A stretch of DNA of 64,000 nt from Chryseobacterium gleum (GTDB lineage: Bacteria > Bacteroidota > Bacteroidia > Flavobacteriales > Schleiferiaceae). The stretch lies in the NCBI GenBank assembly GCA_945883565.1, contig CAMCXO010000002.1:62001-126000 (forward strand), read 5' to 3'. The notes below the pieces were generated by a model. It ran no database searches. It was not told where the DNA came from and saw only the letters and a list, made by a program, of their open reading frames with translations. Shown in pieces: positions 53,818-61,700 of this stretch; positions within the stretch are counted from its first letter, which is position 1, and every line of letters begins with the position of its first letter. Both the position numbers and the translations under genes were made by a program.

Positions 53818-54684
53818 ATGCGCCAAAATCCCCCAAAAGGCACGCTAATACCCATTGGCGGCAACGAAGACAAAGGCTTGGAAACAAGCGAAATTTACAC
53901 CCTTGAATTCATAGAAGATGGCATTTTAAGCCATGTGGTAAGAGAAGCAGGAGGGCCCGAATCCAAAATAGTCGTGGTGCCCACGGCCTCCAGCATTCCG
54001 AAAGAAGTGAGCCAAAACTATCGGCAGGCATTCGAAAAACTGGGCTGCCGCAAAATAGAAATTGCCGATATCCGAAAAAGAAGCACTTCCGAAAATGCCT
54101 CAATGGTTAAACTGTTCGAAGAAGCAGATGCCGTAATGTTTAGTGGCGGCGATCAAAGCAATATCGTTAAATACATAAAAAACACCTCGGTTCATAAGGT
54201 GCTCAGTGAACGTTTTCAAAATGAGCCATTCGTTATTGCCGGCACAAGCGCGGGCGCTATGGCCATGAGCAGCGAAATGATTGCAGGAGGAAGCGCACAA
54301 GAGAGCTTACAAAAAGGCGCCGTTCTGATGCGCGATGGAATGGGATTTATACCCGAATTAATTATCGATACACATTTTATAAGACGGGGGCGTTTCGGAC
54401 GTTTGGCCGAAGCTATGGCCATTCATCCCCACTTATTGGGCATAGGTTTGGCAGAAGACACCGGCTTGATTATCAAGAATTGCAACGAATTCCGCGTGAT
54501 AGGTTCCGGTATGGTTATATTATTCGACCCTTCCCAACTCACACACAACAGCCATCGCATATTGCCTGAAGGAACGCCCATAAGCATGAGCAACCTAGTG
54601 GTGCACATTTTGGCCAACAACGATTTCTTCACCATTTCTAATCGAAAATTAGAAATATCACCTCTCGGCAGCCCTCATTATTAG
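53818..54684 (+). CDS. Cyanophycinase-like peptidase (S51 family)
   Basis: 288 aa, cytoplasmic by sequence. The S51 catalytic serine is in AGTSAGAMAM (Ser144); FSGGDQSNIVKY and IDTHFIRRGRFGRL are the expected neighbours of cyanophycinase CphB, and GIGLAEDTGLII lies further on. Cyanophycinase cuts the Asp-Arg polymer cyanophycin to beta-Asp-Arg dipeptides. No cyanophycin synthetase lies in the window, so it may work on imported polymer or on isopeptide bonds. I use the ATG at 53818 rather than the upstream TTG. Confidence 0.88.
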   Translation: MRQNPPKGTLIPIGGNEDKGLETSEIYTLEFIEDGILSHVVREAGGPESKIVVVPTASSIPKEVSQNYRQAFEKLGCRKIEIADIRKRSTSENASMVKLFEEADAVMFSGGDQSNIVKYIKNTSVHKVLSERFQNEPFVIAGTSAGAMAMSSEMIAGGSAQESLQKGAVLMRDGMGFIPELIIDTHFIRRGRFGRLAEAMAIHPHLLGIGLAEDTGLIIKNCNEFRVIGSGMVILFDPSQLTHNSHRILPEGTPISMSNLVVHILANNDFFTISNRKLEISPLGSPHY

Positions 54685-54698
54685 GAAGAATTTTTTTA

Positions 54699-54706
54699 TA
54701 AATTTG
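54699..54706 (+). promoter_or_regulatory. -7 element directly before the DUF962 gene
   Basis: TAAATTTG matches TAnnTTTG and ends 3 bases before the ATG at 54710. If active, the transcript would be leaderless or start inside the gene; it also overlaps the short gap after the cyanophycinase-like gene. Confidence 0.35.
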
Positions 54707-54709
54707 GGC

Positions 54710-55018
54710 ATGAAGCAGAAAGCCCACAAAAGCCTAAAGGAATTCTATCCTTTCTATTTGACAGAGCATCAAAATCGCATTTCGCGACGCTTGCATTTTA
54801 TCGGTACAGCCTTAACCCTGATTAGCTTAATCCTATTTTTCTTCACTTTAAACTGGCGTTTTTTTGCCTTAGCCCCGGTTTTAGGTTATAGTTTTGCCTG
54901 GGTGGGACATTTTTTCTTCGAAAAGAATAAGCCTGCTACCTTCGAATACCCTGCCTATTCATTGGCCAGTGATTTCATCTTATTCTTCGATATACTGAAA
55001 GGCAAACAAAAATTGTAA
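54710..55018 (+). CDS. DUF962/Mpo1-like membrane protein
   Basis: 102 aa. The family core is EHQNRISRRLHFIGT with conserved His/Arg/His, then two hydrophobic helices (about 30-64) and GYSFAWVGHFFFEKN with the second conserved His. In yeast the relative Mpo1 is an iron dioxygenase for 2-hydroxy fatty acids. The bacterial version is uncharacterised. No long intergenic gap separates it from the cyanophycinase-like gene. Confidence 0.9.
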   Translation: MKQKAHKSLKEFYPFYLTEHQNRISRRLHFIGTALTLISLILFFFTLNWRFFALAPVLGYSFAWVGHFFFEKNKPATFEYPAYSLASDFILFFDILKGKQKL

Positions 55019-55047
55019 CCTCAATCTGTTTAGCCTGAATTCAAAAA

Positions 55048-56304
55048 TCAGTTATTGGTGTTTCCATCGTTCATCAGGGCTTTTCTCAAAAGGTCTAAAG
55101 CCATCAATCCGGCCCTTCTTATGTTCCGGTCTCGTTGATTTCCAAAGCGAAATGGCCATGCCTTCACCTCAAAATCATTGGCAATGGCAATCCAAACCGT
55201 GCCTACAGGCTTTTCTTCTGTACCTCCTTCGGGCCCGGCGATGCCGCTAACTGCAATGGCGTAGTTGGTTTTAAGGCGATGCTTACAGCCTCGAGCCATT
55301 TCCAGCACTACTGCTTCACTAACTGCCCCATGTTTTTCGATAGTGAGTGGATTTACATCCAAAAGTTGTGTTTTCAATTCATTGCTGTAGCTAACAACGC
55401 CTCCCATGAAATAAGCCGAACTTCCAGGAACGGAGGTAAGCAAATGGGCTATGTAGCCTCCTGTACAACTTTCTGCCGTACTCAAAGTAGCCTTTGACTT
55501 CAAAAGCAGTTGGCCTATAAGGGCTTGAAGGTTTCCACTTTCACCATCAATAATTTCGTTTCCAAGTAGTTTTCTCAAACCCTCTTCAGCCAAATCAAGT
55601 AAAGGGATGAGCACGGAGGAATCGCCACGGGCCGTAAGACGCAACTTAACCAAACCCGGCGAAGGCAAATAAGCCAGTTTCAGCGCACTTGGGAGCCCGT
55701 CTTCCCATTCGGCCAATCGATGTGCCAAAACAGACTCAGGAATGCCCTGCGTATGAAATGTTCGGTGTATGATGTCTATATCCGATAAATTGGATTTAAT
55801 CCAAGGCAATAAATGTTCACGCATAAGGAACTTCATTTCGTAAGGCACACCTGGCATAGAAATGAAGTAACGTCCGGCAGAGTCGCAAAAACGCATACCC
55901 CAAGCAGTTCCCATATCGTTCCTTAGGGCTTCGCAATTATTGGGCAAAAAGGCCTGCGAGCGGTTCAAATCGCTTATATCGCGGCCCATTTGACTGAATA
56001 AATCCTTTATGTGGTTAAAAACATCTTCCCTAAATTCCAAGTGGCCACCAAAATATTGGGTAAGCACATTTTTGGTGATGTCGTCTTTAGTAGGACCTAA
56101 ACCGCCTGTTATAAACACCAATTGTGTATCGGGCTGAATAAGAGCAAGGGCTTCCAATATGGCGTCTTCTCGGTCGCGAACCGAAATAATTCGGTGAACG
56201 TCTACCCCTACTTCATTTAACTTTTCGCCCATCCACGCCGAATTCGTGTCAACGGTTTGACCTATTAAAATTTCGTCGCCAATAGTGATGATCTCTGCTT
56301 GCAT
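55048..56304 (-). CDS. cinA: CinA-like competence/damage-inducible protein
   Basis: 418 aa: an N-terminal MoaB/MoeA-like (COG1058) pyrophosphatase domain (EIITIGDEILIGQTVD, ITGGLGPTKDDITKN) and a C-terminal nicotinamide-nucleotide amidase (PncC) domain (STAESCTGGYIAHLL, AVSGIAGPEGGT). It acts on ADP-ribose and/or NMN in NAD salvage. Its start lies immediately adjacent to the ruvX stop, so the two are co-transcribed; convergent with the DUF962 gene. Confidence 0.95.
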   Translation of the reverse strand: MQAEIITIGDEILIGQTVDTNSAWMGEKLNEVGVDVHRIISVRDREDAILEALALIQPDTQLVFITGGLGPTKDDITKNVLTQYFGGHLEFREDVFNHIKDLFSQMGRDISDLNRSQAFLPNNCEALRNDMGTAWGMRFCDSAGRYFISMPGVPYEMKFLMREHLLPWIKSNLSDIDIIHRTFHTQGIPESVLAHRLAEWEDGLPSALKLAYLPSPGLVKLRLTARGDSSVLIPLLDLAEEGLRKLLGNEIIDGESGNLQALIGQLLLKSKATLSTAESCTGGYIAHLLTSVPGSSAYFMGGVVSYSNELKTQLLDVNPLTIEKHGAVSEAVVLEMARGCKHRLKTNYAIAVSGIAGPEGGTEEKPVGTVWIAIANDFEVKAWPFRFGNQRDRNIRRAGLMALDLLRKALMNDGNTNN

Positions 56305-56751
56305 TTATTTGGAAAGATTTTCAAGAAACGATTGTAGAATAATGGCCGCACTGGTGCTGTCTATAAGCAGTTTATCCCGCCTTTTATTCTTTGGAACCCC
56401 GCTGTTTATAAGGCTCTGAACGGCCATTTTAGAAGTTAAGCGCTCATCAACCCTATAAATGGGCAATTGCGGGTAGCGCTTGACTATGGTTTTCAAAATA
56501 TTCTGGATACGGTTTTCAACCTCATTCAAACCGCCGTGCATTCTCAAAGGCAAACCCACCACTAAGCCAGCACATGCATCATCATCCTCAATTAGACTAA
56601 AAAGTTCATCCAGCAAAAATCGCGTTTCCACGCCTTTATAGGGAGAGGCTATCATTTGCATAGGGTCTGTTACCGCAATGCCGCTGCGCTTTTCGCCAAA
56701 GTCGAGTGCAATTAAGCGACCTTTATGTGCCAAGCCCTTACTTTTGACCAA
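56305..56751 (-). CDS. ruvX: YqgF/RuvX-type nuclease
   Basis: 148 aa, RNase-H-like fold. First-strand Asp in ALDFGEKRSGIAV, then VVGLPLRMHGG, the mid Glu in VDERLTSKMA, and the last Asp in LIDSTSAAIIL. The family was proposed as a Holliday junction resolvase; in E. coli YqgF also acts in 16S rRNA 5' processing. It diverges from dapD, with only 11 bases between the two starts. Confidence 0.93.
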   Translation of the reverse strand: MVKSKGLAHKGRLIALDFGEKRSGIAVTDPMQMIASPYKGVETRFLLDELFSLIEDDDACAGLVVGLPLRMHGGLNEVENRIQNILKTIVKRYPQLPIYRVDERLTSKMAVQSLINSGVPKNKRRDKLLIDSTSAAIILQSFLENLSK

Positions 56752-56762
56752 ATGTAAATTAA

Positions 56763-57581
56763 ATGCAAGACCAACCTATAGATTTAATTGAAAGCGCTTG
56801 GGAAAACCGCGATTTATTAAAAACCGTTGAAGTAGAACAAGCCATTCGCAGCACTATAGAATTGCTTGATCAAGGCAGAATAAGAGTGGCAGAGCCCAAA
56901 GGCGATGGCTGGCAGGTAAATGAATGGGTGAAAAAAGCCGTTTTATTGTTTTTCCCAATTCAGAAAATGGAAACCATAGAAATAGGCTCACTTGAGTTTC
57001 ACGATAAAATTCCCTTAAAACGAAATTTTGCTGACCAGGGCATTAGAGTAGTACCTCATGCCATTGCTCGTTATGGCGCTTTTTTAGCACCTGGAGTGGT
57101 ATTAATGCCCAGCTATGTTAACATTGGCGCCTATGTAGATGCTGGCACAATGGTCGACACCTGGGCAACAGTAGGCAGTTGTGCCCAAATAGGAAAAAAT
57201 GTGCATTTGAGTGGTGGTGTCGGTATTGGCGGTGTTTTGGAACCCATTCAAGCCTCACCGGTTGTAATAGAAGATGGCTGCTTCATTGGTTCTCGAGCTA
57301 TTGTAGTTGAAGGCGTTAGGGTACGAAAAGAGGCCGTTTTAGGCGCTAATGTGGTGCTTACTGCTTCTACACGGATCTTGGATGTTAGTCAAAACGAGGT
57401 AATAGAATACAAAGGGGAGGTTCCTGAAAGGGCGGTTGTAATTCCGGGAAGCATTCCAAAACGGTTTGCTGCTGGTGAATATCAGGTTCCTTGTGCGCTG
57501 ATTATTGGCCGCAGGAAAGCAAGTACCGATCAAAAAACCTCTCTGAATGATGTTTTGCGCGACTTTCAATTGAGCGTTTAA
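56763..57581 (+). CDS. dapD: 2,3,4,5-tetrahydropyridine-2,6-dicarboxylate N-succinyltransferase
   Basis: 272 aa. Lysine/diaminopimelate synthesis enzyme that succinylates tetrahydrodipicolinate with succinyl-CoA. The N-terminal helical part ends at about residue 95; from VVPHAIARYGAFLAPGV on, hexapeptide repeats form a left-handed beta-helix, including AYVDAGTMVDTWATVGSC, LSGGVGIGGVLEP and the VIEDGCFIGSR loop. Typical length. Its stop overlaps the next start (TAATG). Confidence 0.96.
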   Translation: MQDQPIDLIESAWENRDLLKTVEVEQAIRSTIELLDQGRIRVAEPKGDGWQVNEWVKKAVLLFFPIQKMETIEIGSLEFHDKIPLKRNFADQGIRVVPHAIARYGAFLAPGVVLMPSYVNIGAYVDAGTMVDTWATVGSCAQIGKNVHLSGGVGIGGVLEPIQASPVVIEDGCFIGSRAIVVEGVRVRKEAVLGANVVLTASTRILDVSQNEVIEYKGEVPERAVVIPGSIPKRFAAGEYQVPCALIIGRRKASTDQKTSLNDVLRDFQLSV

Positions 57582-58690
57582 TGCAACTCCATCTGGCCTT
57601 CGATGCCAAAAGGGCATTTCACAATGGTACTGGCTTAGGTAATTATAGCCGCTTCATTTTAAGCCAAATGGCCCTGTTAGAACCTGAAGGGCGCTATCTT
57701 CTTTTAAATCCGAAGCGGGGTGTCTACTTCAACCAACGGTCAACGGTTTTAAAGGAAGTGCTACCGTCTGGCATATGGACCCATTTTAGCGCTTTGTGGA
57801 GAAGTGGCGGAATGTTGAACGACTTAAAACGCCATGAAGTAAAAGTGTTTCATGGATTAAGCAATGAATTGCCCTGGGGCCTGAAAAAGGCCAAGCTGGC
57901 CTCAGTAGTGAGTATTCACGACTTAATTTTTGAAAGCCACCCGCAATTTTATAAACCGGCCGATAGACTTATTTATAGAAGAAAATTCAAATCGGCCGCC
58001 GAAAATGCCGATGTGGTGGTTGCTGTAAGCCAATTCACCAAACAAGAATTAATACACCGCTATGGCATTCCGGCACAAAAAATAGAAGTACATTACCAAA
58101 GCTGCCATCCTGCCTTTTATTCGCAAGATGCAGTGGTATTGTCTGGAGAATTCAAGGCTAAAATCCCGCAAGACTTCGTTTTATATGTGGGAACAATCGA
58201 AGAGAGAAAGCGACTAATGGATGTTATTTTGGCCATTAAGCAGCTTGATATTCCATTGGTTATAGTCGGCAAAGGAGGCAAATATGCCAACCTTTGTAAA
58301 ACTTATGTACAAAACGAAAAAATTCAAAATAGAGTAATCTTCATTGAAACTATTGGCATCAGCGATTTAGTAGCTCTTTATCGCATGGCCAAAACATTCA
58401 TTTATCCTTCCGAGGTAGAGGGTTTTGGCATACCTATCATTGAAGCCCTATTTAGCCATTGTCCGGTAATTACCACCAAAGGTGGCGTGTTTCATGAAAC
58501 CGGTGGACCCAACTCGATTTATGTAAAAATGGGAGACGTAGAGAACATGGCCGCAAGCCTGAATGCCTTACTAGCCAACCAAGTTTACGCATCCGAAGTG
58601 GCAACGAAAGGTTACATTTATGCCCAGAAGCATTTTTTACCCAACCGTTGTATGCACGGTTTGATAGAGCTCTATAAAAGCCTTCACTAA
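57581..58690 (+). CDS. Glycosyltransferase, GT4/GT1 family
   Basis: 369 aa GT-B glycosyltransferase. N-terminal nucleotide-sugar-side pattern FHNGTGLGNYSRFILSQM, middle SIHDLIFE and VAVSQFTKQELIHRYG, then GTIEERKRLMDVI and the EX7E-type EVEGFGIPIIEALFS. It resembles mannosyltransferase-like enzymes. Coupled to dapD by TAATG, an odd pairing that probably reflects co-expression. A perfect dyad terminator overlaps its stop. Confidence 0.9.
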   Translation: MQLHLAFDAKRAFHNGTGLGNYSRFILSQMALLEPEGRYLLLNPKRGVYFNQRSTVLKEVLPSGIWTHFSALWRSGGMLNDLKRHEVKVFHGLSNELPWGLKKAKLASVVSIHDLIFESHPQFYKPADRLIYRRKFKSAAENADVVVAVSQFTKQELIHRYGIPAQKIEVHYQSCHPAFYSQDAVVLSGEFKAKIPQDFVLYVGTIEERKRLMDVILAIKQLDIPLVIVGKGGKYANLCKTYVQNEKIQNRVIFIETIGISDLVALYRMAKTFIYPSEVEGFGIPIIEALFSHCPVITTKGGVFHETGGPNSIYVKMGDVENMAASLNALLANQVYASEVATKGYIYAQKHFLPNRCMHGLIELYKSLH

Positions 58691-58719
58691 AAAGCCCCGT
58701 TTAACGGGGCTTTTTAGTG
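58685..58719. terminator. Bidirectional Rho-independent terminator (35-nt perfect dyad)
   Basis: CACTAAAAAGCCCCGTT and its exact complement flank a single T. The stem includes A-run and T-run arms, so transcripts of the glycosyltransferase (plus) and of the giant repeat protein (minus) both end here. It contains the glycosyltransferase stop codon. Confidence 0.95.
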
Positions 58720-58724
58720 AAACC

Positions 58725-61700
58725 TTATTCTTTAATAAACCTGACTATATGGTTTTGTTCTCTTAACTTAACCCCTATAAAATAAACACCGTCGGCCAAA
58801 TAGTCAATTTGTAACCATTCACCCAAACCTTCAGTTCCTACCTCAAACTTCCAGCCTTTCATATGCTTTCCGCTAACATCCAATAAATCCACTTCTACTG
58901 TTTCACCAGATTTTGGCAGATTCCAACTTAAGAAAACTTCAGATGATGCCGGATTTGGATAAACCGTTGGCTTCAGAACTACTATGTTAGAAGCGTCTTC
59001 TAGGCCAATACCAGCTAGGGTAGATGTCAGGGTATCGCTGTCGCCACAAGAGTTGTAAACTATAAGGCTAACCACATAAAAGAAACCAGGTGTTCCATAA
59101 GTATGTAACGGGAAACCCGAAGTGCTATTGGTAGCACCGTCTCCAAAACTCCAGAAATAATTTACGGCACCGGTACTTTGTGAGGCATCGAATTGAACTG
59201 TCATACCCAATGGTGAGGTTTGAACCACATTAAATGTCCATCGGGCCTCCGGTTTTTGACAAACTGTTACATTAATAAATGCGGTATCCAAATCTCCGCA
59301 ATCATTGCCCACCACCAAGCTTACAACATAGTTGCCAGAGGCCGAATAGGTATGACTAGGATTTGAATTGGTATCGGAATTCCCATCGCCAAATAGCCAT
59401 AAATACGAACTGCTTCCATACGACCCCGAAGAATTAAAGCTAAAATTAGTTCCAACTGAAGTGTAGGTTATTCCAGCCGAAATGGAGTCGCATACCTGTA
59501 GGGTTATCATACTCGTATCTCTTTCGTTACAAGCATTGGTTGCAATAAGCTGCACATTGTAGATTCCGGCCGAAGCATAGGTATGGTTCGTAAACTGCCC
59601 ATTTCCCGTGAAGCCATCCCCAAAATCCCATTGGAAACTGTTGGGTACACCGCTGTTAACAACCGCACTGAAAGCCGAACTAAGTAGGAGCGTATTGTTT
59701 GTAATACTCACCGACAAAGGATTGCAAATAGCAACTGTTTGGCTAATGGTATCGGCATTTCCACATGCGTTACTGTTAATAAGGGTAATAGTGTAAATGC
59801 CCTCTGCCCCAAAACTAAAACTGGCTGTTGGATTGAAAGCCGTTCCTTGCCCGGCAAAATTCCAACTGTAAAAACCACCAGTAGAAGCAGATGCATCAAC
59901 ATTTATAGTGAGATTGCTGATAGTGAAAGTAAAACTTGCAACCGGTTGCGGACAAGGAGAGGTCGTAAAAGCGAACGGACCCACCCAAGCCGAAACATTG
60001 CCCGCAGCACAACTATCCTGAACATAAAACTCATAAGCCGTGCCAACATTTAGACCGCTTAGGTTAAACGGTAAGCTTGTTACCAAAGGAACCAAGGTGC
60101 CGGAGCCCAAGGCAAAACCTGCTGGGCCAAATTGTAATCTAGATGTGCCTGCAGGCGATGTCCAACTTAAGGACGCCGAGTTTTGACCAATATTGCTTAC
60201 ACTTAAAGCCGAAGGAGCAGTGCATGCAGGAGGAGTAGTGGTGGTGAATGCAAACGGCCCTACCCAAGCCGAGACATTTCCTGCGGCACAACTGTCTTGA
60301 ACGTAAAACTCGTAAGCCGTGCCTGCATTTAAACCCATTAAATTATACGGCAAGCTTGTTACCAAAGGAATCAAAGTACCCGAGCCCAATGCAAAACCAG
60401 CAGGACCATATTGTAATCTTGAAGTTCCCGCTGCCGATGTCCAACTTAAGGATGCCGAGTTTTGACCAATATTGCTTGCACTTAAAGCCGAAGGGTCGGC
60501 GCAAGTAGGTGGAGGCGGGAAGCCACAATCTACTGTATCTGTATAGAGTATACTGGTTGGAAATGTGCCTGGGGTGGCAGGTCTCGAAAAAACTATGGTA
60601 TTGTTGGCGTCTCGAAGTTCTATTCCGCACTCGTTAGACCAAGCCCCATTGTTCTGGAAACCCAATTGGAGAATATCACCCTGACAAACTGAAATGCTGT
60701 AAGTGGTTAAATTACCTGAGGGCAAAGTATAATTAATAACGGCACCGCCATTTAAAGAAATTCCCGCTTGGTGAAATTGTCCAGGACTGCCTTCCCATCC
60801 ATCTCCAAAAGTATCAGTAAGTCTAAGTGTGTAAAAACAACCTGTAGGACAAGAAGCCGTTGTGGCCGTTAAAGGACCTACAAAGGCGGTATATCCACCC
60901 CCATTACAGCTGTCTTGTAAGTAAAAATCATAAGTAGTTCCAGCCGTTAATCCAGTTATTGTAAGCGGGCTACCACTGCCTGTTACAACCGTTCCACTTC
61001 CTAGAGTAAAGCCACTTGGACCATATTCTATTCGCCAATTGCCGCTTTGAGCAGTCGTATAGGTGAATGAAACGGAAACATCGGTTTGACCGCTTACAAC
61101 AAATTGTGTGGGATCGGGGCAAGGTGGTGCTTCAATAATACTTACATCGTCTAGGGCCAAATCGCTGTTTGCACCCAAGCGGTTATGTCTAAAACGGAGC
61201 TGAACACTCGCATTGGTATAGGCTGCTATATTAACCGTTCCCCTTTGCCATGGTGCCGCTTTAGATGTCTGTTGTTGTCCGCTTAAAGTGAAAATAGTGT
61301 TGAAACCATTACCGCTGTCAACGGCAACCTCTAAAGTGCCCATGTTACTGCCATACATATGATACCAGAACCGAAGTTCAGGAATTGTTAATGCAGAAAG
61401 GTCAATAAGTGGACTGAATATTTCAGCAATTGAACCTAAATTTCCAGTAATGCCTTCTGTATAAACAAATTTGCCACTTGAAGTTCCGCTGGTATGATCA
61501 GTAGATGGGCCAGTAGTTGTCGAGGGTCCACCTCCTTGACGTGTGCCCCAGAAGAAATTAAAATTGGCTAAGGATGTGTTTCCTAATGGATTTCGGCTCC
61601 AGCAATTATCTATTTGATCATTTGAATTCAAAGCACCCGTGCCACCAATCCAAGTGCTGCCATCAAATGTTTCGAGATATGGGGCCGTAAATGCCACGCA

